Origin: Diogma glabrata
Taxonomy: Eukaryota > Arthropoda > Insecta > Diptera > Cylindrotomidae
Reading direction: 5' to 3'
DNA length: 64,000 bases
NCBI GenBank assembly: GCA_963693315.1
Contig: OY856186.1
Location: forward strand, 129,563,143 to 129,627,142
Shown: positions 1-11,900 of the stretch, piece by piece
Layout: each line of letters opens with the position of its first letter
How positions within the stretch are numbered: the first letter of the stretch is position 1
Made by a program: the position numbers and the translations under genes
The notes under the pieces: generated by a model
The model's database searches: none
Seen by the model: only the letters and a program-made list of their open reading frames with translations
Told to the model about the DNA's origin: nothing

Positions 1-729
1 TTGTGTTAATTGAGAATAAAAAATTTAGCTTCGCTCTGAAAATGTAGCCAACTTCAAAACGTATTATTAATTTAATAGGAAAATCAGCGCCATTTTGTGA
101 GACGAACAAAATATAGAATCAAAACCTTGAAAAACTAAATAAACATCAATTTTAAACAACAACATTGATACTAATAATATTTTATATTATTGTTATAAAC
201 AATCACAGGACCATCCTAAAAAGATATTTGTTATAATAAATCAGAAGTTCAAATTATAATTCAACATAGACAATATTATGGAAATTATAGAAGACCAACA
301 CGTAATATTACAGGAAAATTTTCTCAATCAAACAAGTCGCTAATCAAACTCGTATTCAGATATCGAAATATTAAATATTTACGAATATTATTCGAAAACA
401 TTTATAACTAAGACACCGACTCCGACATATATAAAAATATGAACGCCATTAAACTATGATTACGAGTCAAATTATTTAAAGAATGCACATTAACAATAAT
501 AATAATAATCAATTTGTAGTTTAATTTTCACAAAACTTACTTTAACAGAAAAACTTTTAATAAACTAAATTTTTTAAGTAAAATCAAACAAATAAAAATC
601 AAGCATATATTGAAATATTTTATTTCTGAATTGAATGCAAGCAAAATAATTATGCAATTCTATTTTAGACGGGGCAAAACATATATTGATTAAACCAATG
701 TTGATTAATTAAACCAATTAAACCAATTA
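1..729. other. AT-rich spacer without a recognisable gene
   Basis: No coding region, structured RNA or clear repeat is visible. Stops are dense in all frames and the base composition is strongly AT. Confidence 0.6.
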
Positions 730-1345
730 CAATTAAACCAACCAATTACGCATTACAATATGTGTCACAACAACGTGACGTTCTACGGATTGGACGCAAA
801 TCTTTCCTTTTTTCTTTTTTTATTTGGTATGTTAAAAAATGGATAGCTAGCTACACAATAAATCCTATCACATATTAATTAGGACATGTGCCAATATTTA
901 ATGGAAGGATGGAAAAAATAAAAATAAAATACGAGGAAAAAGCAAATTTGTTTTAAAAATTTGCAGGAACAAAACCAAAATGGGGTGGCCAATAATCCAG
1001 CTAGTGGCATATTCCCAGATCATGTCACGCACTGTCTTTTTCAATAACTAATGTCCAGATATAGAGTTAAGATTCGTTATTTTGAGCAAGCAATTGTGTG
1101 CAATTACTAGGGAATATTCCACAGCTTAGACTAAGCTTGTTACCGTTGATTGAATACATTTCATCCGGTAGCACCCCTAAGATATCACCTTGGCTAGTGA
1201 TATCTCACTGCTATTGCCAATGGTATGTGATGTATCACGTTAACTCCTATGCAAATAAAAGGGAATGGAATACACGAGATTGTCATATACGTTGATCAAA
1301 AGTAAAAAAGAAATACAAATCAATAAAAAGTGATCCCTCCATGCG
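730..1345 (-). repeat. LINE-tailed dispersed repeat, copy 1
   Basis: The left end carries the dispersed tail with the words TGTGTCACAACAAC and GGACGCAAAT. The body shares blocks such as AATTTGCAGGAACAAA and GATATCTCACTGCTATTGCC with the copies at 3560-4255 and 63018-63692. The right end has the words CCCTCCATGCG, as in the 63 kb copy, so this may be a true 5' terminus. The element reads on the minus strand because better-preserved copies have their poly(A), seen here as T-runs, on the left. Parts of the body translate to similar short peptides in two copies, but antisense to the element, so I treat them as by-products of DNA similarity. Confidence 0.65.
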
Positions 1346-2664
1346 AAGTGAAATAAAATCAAATATTCAAACTTTTTCTAGAATTCCAAAAATTGTTGTG
1401 ATCACGAATTCTGCCAGGTGACATTTGTGGAATTGAGGTGGGTTGTCGGGAAGTCGGGACTTGACAGGTCAGACAGTTAAACCGACTGCATTACCAGCAA
1501 AGGCCGGTATCCTGATAACTCAACCTATATTCCTCATTCTCCAACTGTAATATTGCCTGCTTCGCGTTACATAAGTTTTGTTTAACATGTATCTAAATAA
1601 ACAGTTGCAAATGTGATGAATCTTTTACCGTCCAGCGTGTATTTTCCTAAACTCATTATTTACTGATATCATTGTGGTTATAATTTGTTTACATTTTAAT
1701 GTATATAACCTAATATACATTACTATTTCAATTATTTTTATCAAACGTAAATAAAGGAATAATGAAATGATGACGCACCTTGCATTTTATAAAAAAAATA
1801 TTTCATATTAAACGTAATCATATAACTTTCCTTTGTAAAGTTTTTTTTTCTGTTATACATTTAAATGAGGAAAAAATGAAACAGACATATTCTCTTGCCA
1901 ATGTTTTTTTTATGCTTCACTACTTCAACAAAAACTTGTTGTATATTTCGATGATAAACGAATAAAAGAGACATAATGACAATGAATCAACTTTTGTCTT
2001 TTTTTAGTCATAAAAATAGAGTATTATTTATACTAAGAGATTGTTCAAAATTAGTTTAGTTGGTGTTTAATTTTACAATTAAAAAAAACTAATTAAAAAA
2101 TTAGATTCAGTTCGGTTGATTAGAAATAAAATTCAGTTCATATTTGATAGAATAAAATTCAATTCACGTTTGAGATTTTTTTCGATAAAACATACGCTAG
2201 CCTGCGTGTAAGATTTAAAATAAAAGAAAACCACATATTTTGAATCGGAATTGGAAACTATTAAAAATAAAATGATTAAACTCACAAACTTTCCAGTTGT
2301 CGGGATTATAACAGTGACGGAAAGCATTCATTTTTTTTGGTGTTCTATTGAAAGTGAATTGTGAATACTTACGGAAAAGAAAATTAAATTGAATTTTTTT
2401 CTCTAGATTAGCTATAAAATTCGATGGTACTGTCGAGATACGTTAACATTTGAAATCAAAAATAAGTTTTCGTGTATATTCCTTTGTAAAAGTTTAATAT
2501 CATCTTTATGATGAATAGTTAATCTATACTTTTAGTATAAAACAATAAGTAAATAGAAAAAATATGTTTTTATTATCCAGTTGTATGTTCTGTGAAGTGA
2601 TGTAACAAATAAAAAAACTGAATAGTGGAAATAAATGAGAAAAAATAGTATATTAAGCTACGAT
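1346..2664. other. AT-rich spacer
   Basis: No gene is supported. Short open stretches at 1780-1965 and 2133-2327 lack coding character and match nothing I recognise. Confidence 0.55.
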
Positions 2665-2767
2665 CATGTAATCACGGTTATTATTACACGAGCATTAACC
2701 GGGATACGAAACGAGCCGTAGGCGCGTTTCGTATGTTATATGCGAGTGTATTAATAACCATTACATG
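2665..2767. repeat. 103 bp foldback element
   Basis: Nested inverted repeats: CATGTAAT pairs with ATTACATG, GGTTATTATTACAC with GTGTATTAATAACC, and ATACGAAACG (2704-2713) with CGTTTCGTAT (2725-2734), leaving an 11-nt GC-rich loop. The centre is much richer in GC than its surroundings. It is probably a MITE-like foldback. I found no convincing target-site duplication. Confidence 0.6.
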
Positions 2768-3559
2768 AAAACGGCATACGCAATTTTTTCTACACCCAGT
2801 AAATAACGAAGAATGTAATTGGTTGGTTGTAATTCACAGTGCTCATGCATTGCATTTGTACCCGACACGAAACACAAAAACTGTTGTAAAAAAGTTTTTC
2901 TGAGAAAATGAAAAATGCTGTCAAATTGCAAAATTCAAGTGAATTACAATAATTACTTTGATCTTAATCACTCACAAAATCTCTTAAAATTTTATTTTTT
3001 ACACCAAATAGCGTAAAAGTTTTGTTTATTTAACATCGGTCGCATATTGCCGCTATCTCATAAGAAAGAAAACTCGTAAAGATAACATTCAATTTACATT
3101 GTAACTTATAGTATTGCAACTTATTTATTTTAATATGGAACGAATTTCAAAATGTCCTTTTAATTATATTTATTTATTCGAGTACTTGTGGGTACACTAT
3201 ATTTTTTGTCTTTCCGTCTGGTGCGTACACGAATAAATCAGAAGGTTTTCCTAACACGCCCACCACATACAGTTATTAAAGTCGTATCGTCCATGTGAGA
3301 AGAACGGATTCTACAAATCTAGTCCACATACTTGCAGTAACTGTCCGTGTGCTTTGTTGATGGTAATTGCAAAAGCGAGTGGCACTGGAAACTAAAAGCT
3401 TGAATCTGTTGCGATCATTGAAATATGTGGCCTGTCTGTCGAGGCAACCCTACATCTTCCTCTTCGAATTTTCCACACAAAATTATAGCTTCAATGAGAT
3501 TGTTCATCATCTTTTTCAACGAAGTTCAAAAAAGTTTGTGCAATTTCAAAATATGTGAC
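2768..3559. other. Spacer without a recognisable gene
   Basis: AT-rich sequence with no supported gene or named repeat. Confidence 0.5.
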
Positions 3560-4255
3560 ATATTTGGAATTACAATATGTGTCACAACAACACATAAAAA
3601 CCTTTTAAGACCTAGGTTCCACAACATAATGCTTTTTAAGACGTTGATGGACGCAAATTTCTTTTTTTTATATTCTTCTTAAGGAATGGAAAACTTAATA
3701 ATAAATTCACATAATAATGTAAGGAGGAAATAAAAACAATATACTTTTTTTTTCAAATTTGCAGGAACAAAGCTAAAGTTAGCTCCTAAATAGCCCAGTA
3801 TTAGAAGCATATACCAAGATCATGTAACGCATTGTTTACCTTCAGCCAGCATATATAATAGTTATGTGGAAGCTCATTTATTCGAGCAAGCAAAAAGTTC
3901 ATTCTTTAATAAATTAAAAAAATTACGTTTATCAACACCTTAGAAAGCATGTTTTTATGGAACCTTTGTGTTGTTGTGACACACATTGTTATTCCTAGTT
4001 CCTACTACCCAACACATTTTATTTAAAAAAAATAGAGCGTTATCGTCAAAAAATATTCCATAACTAAGACTAAGGGTACTATCGTTGATTGAAAAAAGAA
4101 CATCCGCCAGCACCCCTAAAATATCACTTATTCCCTTAATAAGTGATCTCTTACTGTTATTGTCAGTAGTATACGATATCTCACGTTAACTGATTTGCCA
4201 ATAGCAGGTACTAAAGTACGCGGCTTTGTCACATCCATAGATCAAAAATTTTAAA
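3560..4255 (-). repeat. LINE-tailed dispersed repeat, copy 2, with nested tail
   Basis: It has the same tail (GGAATTACAATATGTGTCAC, then GTTGATGGACGCAAAT) and body blocks as copy 1 and the 63 kb copy. At about 3930-4030 a second tail fragment lies in the opposite orientation and ends CAACACATTTTATTT plus an A-run. This indicates a later insertion of the same tail family, or an inverted rearrangement. Confidence 0.6.
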
Positions 4256-4734
4256 TATTACATATGTTCCTGCGGGCAGGCAGGTATTAAAAATTCATTG
4301 GTATTAATGCATTGTAACTGTTTGCAAATCACTATTGCAAACGTGTTGTCGGCTAAGGGCCACATGTTTAATTAGTTTGTTTATCATAATGCAATCCATG
4401 TTTGATTATACATAAGCTATGCTTTTTGTATAGTATTTGTGCGAATTCCATTTCGTAAATTTGAGCTTTTAATAGTTGTTATCAACTATCTTTCTTAGTT
4501 GAAGAAACATGTATTACATACCATTGCAAACCAATTTAGTGTAGATGATAAAATATGTAACATCATTATGTGTTTAATTCAAATACAAATAGTTTTGATA
4601 TACAAATGTAATTGTTTCAGATTATACTTTCATTTTTCAATTTCATTAAATTATGTTCAACAAAAAAAATTGATCAAAGGAATCTAACCGTATAAAACGA
4701 TATTAAAAGAAAAATCAAATTAAATTATTATCAA

Positions 4735-4915
4735 CATTTAGGCAGAACCCCTTAAAATAATTATAATGTCCCTTGGGTTCCATTCAAAAAACTTGCCTGT
4801 TACCTATGCGCAAGTGTACACAACAACTTCCCAAAGTTTCATGATGATCGGATGAACGGTTTATTAATGCATAAACGACAAACATACATACTTTCAATTT
4901 TATATATATAGATTT
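4735..4915 (+). repeat. RTE-like LINE 3' end
   Basis: The segment contains AAAGTTTCATGATGATCGG, then AACAAACATACATACTTTC, and ends in a (TA)n tail. Tails of this style, with GATCGG, CAAACATACATAC and terminal TATATATA, are common at the 3' ends of insect RTE-type LINEs and their SINEs. No coding part remains. Family assignment rests on tail style only. Confidence 0.45.
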
Positions 4916-5764
4916 TGATATTTTATTGATGTCCAGATGTTGCGAATTATTTTGATATGATACATTTTTTTCTGATGTTTTTTATAGAAATAATAAATTT
5001 TTAGAAAATGTTTTATTTTGATAACTATTGGTACCTCTAAAAAAGGATCCATGGGGGCTTCACCCCCTTAACATGTTTCGCTGGTTTAAGGTCGCCTCTG
5101 TCTAAAGACATGCGATCACCAGATGGATTTTTCTTGATAATAAAATAAAATTTCATTTAGTTTTCCTGCCCGAGATGTGATGTGGACTTTTTTGAACGTG
5201 GTTTTGCAAAAGAGAAAAGATACCTGTTGGTGTTAGTTTCGCCTAATCAAACAGGATCTAAACCACTCCAATGCAAAAGCGAAGCCGCATTCATATCTCC
5301 ACCCTGTTGAGAAGAGCTAGCGCTCAACCCAACCTCCCTTCAAAAATTTTAATGGGGTCAAATCCATCCATCATCGCGTAAAATAGTCGATTAAATTTTT
5401 GTAGTGCTGACGGATCTGTAGGGTGGAACTCTATACTGGACTACTCTCAGCAATGATATTAGCGTTAATGTTTTCCTATATATTTTTCTTAGTTTTAAGG
5501 ATGGTTGAACACAGCATATGATTTTTTGTTGAAACAGATGTTTAGGCTGTATCTTAAAACAATGCTGAGTTCTTGTCATCATTCGGGAGGATACTAGAGT
5601 GTAGATTTTAGGATTTCAGACCTATTTTTATTGTAGACCTCACATATCAGTGCTGAGGAGAGATCGCGAGCTCGATCTTCCAATCTACTTCTTATACTAC
5701 AATTTATTAAACTCTTTATAATACAGTCAAATCGGTATGGGCTTTGCTGGGGAAAAATCTCTAA
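4916..5764. other. Spacer without a recognisable gene
   Basis: Less AT-rich in places (5060-5350), but no open frame looks coding. No promoter or RNA gene is supported. Confidence 0.5.
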
Positions 5765-6140
5765 CTCATTAAATAAAATAAATAAATAAATAATTTTTCT
5801 GATATTATTATCATAATAATAAAATAAATAAATAAATAATTTCTTTTGATATTATTAAATAAATAAATAAACAATAAATAATTTTTGATATTATCATTAA
5901 ATAACTAAATAAATAAATAAATATTTTCATATAAATAATTAAATAAATTAAGTAAATAAATAATTGTTTAAATATTTAAAATATTATTACTATTAAATAA
6001 ATAAATATTAAATAAATATTTTTTTTGATGAATAAATATTCAATAAAATTTTGTTGAGTAAACCATAAATATTACTTAAAAAGAAATACAAATATAAATA
6101 AATAAATATTTTTTTTCGTATAAATAAATAAATAAAAAAA
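5765..6140. repeat. Imperfect AAATA/AAAT microsatellite tract
   Basis: Runs of AAATAAATAAAT alternate with short spacers containing TTTTTTGATATTATT. The whole block is low-complexity, degraded tetranucleotide repeat. Confidence 0.85.
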
Positions 6141-6531
6141 ATTTTCCTTTTTTGGAATATTTGATAAATATATTTTTATATATATATTTTTATAAATTAA
6201 TTAAAAATTTTATATTAAGGTACCTCTGTAAAAGAAAGACAGAAAAGTTGAATCATTGCAATACGTTTCTGTTAGTCGCGCTTTTACATTTTTGTAGTCG
6301 CGTTTTTACAAATTTATTGGTGGTCACGTATTTTACATTTTTGGTCGCGCTTACATTTTTTTTATATACTGTTTGTCTCATCATTTCTTTTACGAATATT
6401 GCAGGGTGTGGTCTTATTTTTCACTTTTCATAATCGCATTCGGGGTGTCTTATAATTATCAATTGGTTACAATTTTTTTTTCCGGAGATTGTTATATTCT
6501 ATCTTTTTCCTTTAATTCACAACAAAAGAAA

Positions 6532-7075
6532 ATGTCAATTTTACCTTTGGATCATCCGTTTTACGGTCTCGAACAGTGCGAGCTATGGGTTGAATGTTTC
6601 CTCCGGGACATCCAGTACAATAGCGAAAACTGCATACAGCAATTAAGTGATGCTGTTCGAGGTGCGGCTGCACCAGTGTTACAATCTCACACAACTAATA
6701 CTAAAGAAGAAAGCGAACTGGTTGTGGCAGCAGCGTTGTTCTTGGCTCGCGAAATAAGGGGTTTGCTGGCTCGAGTGCCACCGAACGTACTAAAAGGATT
6801 ATTAAATCGAATAACCCCCGAATGTGGACCGGAATAACCGCATCGAAAACGTGGAGGAGATCAATGATGCTACCGAATACGCAGCCAAGGTATTGTCTCA
6901 AGCTTTCAGGACCATCACTGCACTGATAATGGGACCAGAAGGAGGGACCGTAAGGAAAGATGTACCGGCTCCTGCAAACTTAGATGAATCATTTCAAGGA
7001 GTGTTCGCAAGATCAACTCCGAATTACATGGAACCACTGGGTGACCTGATTGATGATATGACAGATCCTTTGAGT
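6532..7075 (+). pseudogene. Unrecognised coding fragment, frameshifted
   Basis: I do not recognise this protein. An ATG at 6532 opens about 100 codons beginning MSILPLDHPFYGLEQCELW, with balanced composition quite unlike the surrounding AT-rich DNA. The frame ends at 6837. A one-base shift near a run of five Cs (6815-6819) continues an equally protein-like frame (about 6824-7075), including ATEYAAKVLSQAFRTITALI. At 7074-7079 the sequence GTAAGT looks like a splice donor, so this could be one exon of a host gene or a captured copy. A Penelope-like fragment begins just downstream. It could also belong to a mobile or viral element. No domain, signal peptide or membrane segment is evident. Confidence 0.4.
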
Positions 7076-7089
7076 AAGTCAAACTCTTG

Positions 7090-7605
7090 TACTTTACTTC
7101 TTGATTCAAGGCACCATCTGTCAGAAAGTCTAGCTAGATTACTAACATACAACCACAATAACATAAATGTAGCTTATAAACCGGAAAAAAAACTAAATAA
7201 GATCATTCCAACATCATGGGAGGTAATCGACACAGCAGACCAACAATATATACATATAACTGTAAGGATTGTGAAGGTAGATATATTGGACTGAATGGAC
7301 AAAAACTAGGGCATAGGATGAAACAAAATAAAAACGGTATTAAGTCCTCAGTGGTTAAACCAAAAAGCACAGCTGCTTTTAAACATACCAAGGAGTTAGG
7401 ACATACATTTGACTATGATCATGCTAGTATAGCAACAAAGGAAGAGAATTGGAAAAAACGGCTCACACTTGAATCTTTAGCCATGCACATTAACAGAGAC
7501 ACAGCAGTCAACCACAATTCTGACATGGATTCTCTAAGTCCAGCATATACCCAGGTCTGTAACCACATCAAAAAAATTAGCAAGAAATATGAAAAAACAT
7601 AATAA
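7090..7605 (+). pseudogene. Penelope-like element C-terminus with GIY-YIG endonuclease
   Basis: Two overlapping frames encode the typical end of a Penelope-like reverse transcriptase. The first carries NINVAYKPEKKLNKI, the linker before the endonuclease. After a shift near 7205-7230 the second frame carries YTYNCKDCEGRYIGLNGQKL, then KHTKELGHTFDYDHA and KEENWKKRLTLESLAM. This is the CCDC-type GIY-YIG arrangement, with the CxxC pair and YIG, that nicks target DNA in this class. The reverse transcriptase itself is absent, so the copy is 5'-truncated. The conserved Gly after YIG is followed by LNG rather than the usual ETG/QTG. The frame break shows it is inactive. Confidence 0.85.
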
Positions 7606-8200
7606 CACATATAAGAAAAATTTACAGGATAGCATGAACGAAGTATAAATTCACGCAGATTTAGATGATGTTAAGCGAAACTTTTTCAAAATGTTTTTTC
7701 TGAATGTTTTCTGCTTTTGTATGATGTCCCATAGTTGGTAGATGAGTTGTCATAAATTAATATAGTTTTTTGCAAAAATAATTGGTAATATAAAATTAAA
7801 AAACAATAATAGCGCCATGTTGATCGTGTTAGTGCAAATTGATGTATTAGATGTTATAGATTAATTATTTTAAAATTGTTTGTGTTAATTTATTTTTTAT
7901 CATAGATTTGTGTTTTTGTTCAATTTTATCAATTAATGTTAACACTACATGTTTAGCGTATTAGAACCAATTGTTTTTTTAAATTATGATATAATTGTAG
8001 TAAGGTAATTGCATTTTTAAACATTGTAACAACAAACAAAAAAAAATTTCTCATAAGTAATTCAAATATTTCATAATTTATAGAACACTGATGAAGGGGA
8101 CAAGTAGTCCCAGAAATATGTGTAAAAAACAATAAAACGAACAAATGGTTCATTGATCTAAGGCTTATAATTGTTTTCATTTAACTTACGACGCTAAGAA
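7606..8200 (+). other. Penelope-like 3' region with hammerhead-like core
   Basis: AT-rich sequence follows the endonuclease stop. At 8088-8094 the word CTGATGA is followed by a five-pair stem (GGGAC 8097-8101 with GTCCC 8107-8111) and GAAA at 8113-8116, the conserved core order of a hammerhead ribozyme. Hammerheads are known in Penelope-like elements. Helices I and III are not convincing by eye, so this may be a decayed copy. Confidence 0.45.
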
Positions 8201-8442
8201 AAATAAAAGCAGTAATAGACAGTACATGATAATTGAAAATTATTCTTTTGACACACTTAACGGTATTTTCGACCCACTTATAATACAATAATCAAAGTCC
8301 TGGTCTCACATACCAATGCCGACCATCAAGATTTCTCTACATTCCAGGTTACTACTCGTAATCATTTAAAATGAACGTTTTTAAAACAAAAAATATGTAA
8401 ATTTTCTTCTATTGACACACTTTTTTCTCAATAAAATGTGTT

Positions 8443-8640
8443 GTGTAGTAGGAATTACAATATGTGTCACAACAACACATAAAAACCTTTTTAGACCATT
8501 GTCCCACAACAACATGCGTTCTGAGGTGTTGGTGGACGCAAATCTATTTTTTTTAAATATAGTTTTTTCTAAAAGAAGGATCTAGAATCGAGATCCACAA
8601 CAACATGCGTTCTTAGTTGTTGATGGACGCAAATATTTTT
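8443..8640 (-). repeat. Two LINE-tail fragments
   Basis: The first (8443-8545) begins AATAAAATGTGTTGTGTAG beside a T-run and contains TGTGTCACAACAAC and GGTGGACGCAAAT. The second (about 8590-8640) repeats CCACAACAACATGCGTTCT and GTTGATGGACGCAAAT. Both read on the minus strand, with the poly(A) side to the left. Confidence 0.7.
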
Positions 8641-8878
8641 TTTGTCCTTTTTTACAACTGTCCTTCATCTGTAATCATCTTCATCTTCATCTTCTTCATC
8701 TCTTCACCTTCATCTATAATTATAATTTCAGTTCACTAAATTTATGGTTGAGTTTCACTTCAAGATTTAATTTAATTGATTCGTTTTCTTTTATGAGTGA
8801 TCAAGCCAAAAGTTCAGTTTCCCAACATATTAACTATTAGTTGATAGTTGTTAATGTTTTGCTTAAAAACACTTTAAC

Positions 8879-8951
8879 CAAGATGAGATTTGAGCCCGTG
8901 TCCTCCGAGTTTGAAGGTTAGCGTGTTAGCCACTACTCACTAGGCCACTCA
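8879..8951 (-). repeat. tRNA-like SINE head or tRNA pseudogene
   Basis: On the minus strand the segment reads GTGGCCTAGTGAGTAG, a good match to a Pol III A box, and about 45 nt later GGGCTCAAATCTC, close to the B-box consensus GGTTCRANTCC. The spacing fits a tRNA. The stems do not form a clean cloverleaf, so it is more likely a tRNA-derived SINE head than a functional tRNA. Confidence 0.5.
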
Positions 8952-11900
8952 ATACTCAATACCATATAACTCACTCAATACCATATTAAAAATAATATAA
9001 AATTCATTTCGCAAAGAGGGAACAGTGTTTATTTAATCAAACACAGTTAAAATTATCAGTGTTGTAGTTTATGGAATCAACATGAGTAATCAATTAAAAG
9101 AAGGAAGATCTGATGCCATTAGCTAAGTTAAGTCAAATAAAACTAATTATACAATCCCATTTTTCTGTAATTTTATTAGATTACGTTCTTTGTTCTCCAG
9201 GATATTCATTCACGTTATCTTATACTAAATCTTTGTTCCAACTCTTGATTTTATTTAAAATCATCTTTTTGTAATATTTATTAACATATTTGATTAATTG
9301 AATAATAATAATCTCATAAGACCAGCTTAGATATTTAATTTAATTACTTATTTGAATATTTTTTCCTCTAAATTTTGTAAGTCATCCAACCAAAACTTAT
9401 AGTAAAAATTAAATTTTGAGATTAAGTTTGTGTTATTTCATAAAATCGACGGAAATTTAGTTCTAAGAGTAAAACAAAAAATCAGAACACCAATTTCTTT
9501 GTTTTGTATTACATATTTGAAACAAATCGAACACTTTTTTCTTTCATAGATAGAAAACAAAATTGTCTTTGAAAGACTTAAATAGCATAATAAGCGGCGA
9601 TACGCATCAAAAAGCAGGTAGTGAGGTTTTTATTCAGTTTTTTATTCTCGAAACTAAAAAAAACACAAAAAACATTAAGACTTTTATTTTGCTTTAATCT
9701 TTTCTTTTGTTGTCTTGTTGTTGTTGTTCAAAATCGTAAAAAAGAAAACTAGGTAGTGTAGTGAGTCGATCGGTATGTTTGTGTTGTTACATATATGTGT
9801 TTATATACGAATTACGTTCTAAGTGATGACTGATGATGATTATCCAAATATAGCCTTAACAAATATTTCTATGATATCGGATAAAATCAACATCACTTTG
9901 TTTTACTGGTTTATCAAAATAAATAAGTTTGATGTTATTCCGTTCGTTAACTTCAATGCCAAAACTTTTAGTTTAATTAAATAATTTCATTAGTGAAGTT
10001 ATTCGAAGAAATGTACTTGAAATTTTCTGTTACTTAGTGTTGATGATTGATTGAATTTAATTGAACCATTTTTATGTTGTTTTTTGTTCATTAATTTTGT
10101 AACAATGGCAAACCTCAGATATTATATTATTTTTAACTAATTTGATGAGAATTTTAAATAGCACAATCAGTAGATACTTTTGCAAATAAATGTAATCAGG
10201 AAATTATTTTTTGGTGAAAACTAGGAGCTCTAATTTGTTAACTAGGAGCTCTAATCCGGGCAGGATTCTGCTATTCCTATCACTGATAGGGCCAGGATGC
10301 CAAGACAGCCTGGCTAGGTCCTGATCATGAATATATCGTCTCAAACTATTCACGCCGGATCAGGCATCGCTATCACAGCCGGATCATGACCGGATCAGAT
10401 CAAATAGAAAATTACTACTACGGTTTTGAAAGTATTTGCCTAAATAATATGCTAGTCGAGTACATTGCAAAAAAGATCCATCAAATTAATAAACAATAAA
10501 AACAAAAAAATTATAATTATTATAATATGTAAATTTAAATAAATTAAATACTAAATAATTAAAATAAAATAAAATTGTCTTATGAAAAAAATTTTAAACT
10601 TATACCAACCTCATCATTATTATTATAGTATTTCAGCCGGAAGAATTACTCTAGTGAATTTTAACCAAATGACAATTGATCAAATAAAATAAGGCGCGGA
10701 TCAGGATAAATAAGGCAGATCATAATAGGGAAATTATATATGATTTCTGATAGGGGTAAGATGTGAACGCCTTATTACGATTTGTTTTATTATAAACCGG
10801 CCCGGGAATAACTGACCAAAATGCTAGTAGATTAGAACCGTTCTCATCAGACAAATGATCGAATCCGTAATGGCAGACGCGAGATCAATTACACCACCGA
10901 GGCGATGATTATTTTAAAGTTGAAACTTCATCATTAGCTATTTACTTTCAATCAGACAATCACACGATCAGAAACATTCTAGTAAATTTAAAAGTTAATT
11001 TGTTTCATCAATTTTAATGAAAGTTAATTTCATCAATTTTTCATTTGTAAACTTCCAAATTTCAAAAACTTTTAATTTTTATTTTTTAAAAATCACGTTG
11101 CCAATATTTTAATCTAGCTAAAAATAATCAACTATAAATGAAAATTAAACGTTGAAGAAACAAGCTAAACTGAATCCACAAAACACGTCAAACATCTTTA
11201 ACATGTGTAACACTGTCAACACTAGTGTTGCCAATTTAACAAATAAATTTGATATTCACAGGACTCTAAAGCGGTTGTTGCCTCGACTAATATCAGGAGC
11301 TTGGGAGTGGGGAGAAGAGCCTGTGAAAATCCGTTTAACCGCTAGGAATACTACCTACCTATTAGCCCGTTGACTTTACGTCTACCTTTAGATCATCCTC
11401 TATAAAGGTTTTAATTAATTCATTGCAAACTAACATAATAACAAAAAAAAACCTACGAAGAAAAGAATTGCATTAAAATCAAGGAAAAATAAATACTGCA
11501 GATAATTTAGTAATATATTTTTAAATGAAAACTGTATTTTTAAATTCATTAACACAAAAATTTTAATGTAACGTAATAATAATGAAATAAGTAATAAATT
11601 TTTAATTTAATAATAATGAAATCAGAATAGTAATAATAATAATATTAAACTTACCCGATGCAAGGGGACTTGTTGACAGTCTATTTTCTTATATGGCACA
11701 TATACGGCAAACGAAATTATCACTAATCAATAAAGGGTTCTTAACAATAATGCCCATTGCGAAATAAAATATAACGCAGCCAATATTTCATACTTATGAA
11801 GTTATTTCGTCAGTTAGCTTTTAATTGAAAAAATAGTAATTTGAACCATGATGTACAATTCGGTATAAGAAAAGAACAAATAATTATTTCTTAGCAATAT

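Noticed and set aside
8879..8951. Functional tRNA gene
   Set aside because: A and B boxes are present, but the stems do not close into a cloverleaf; better explained as a SINE head.
11152..11373. 73-codon frame as a gene
   Set aside because: Begins with TTG, no recognisable motif, isolated in spacer.
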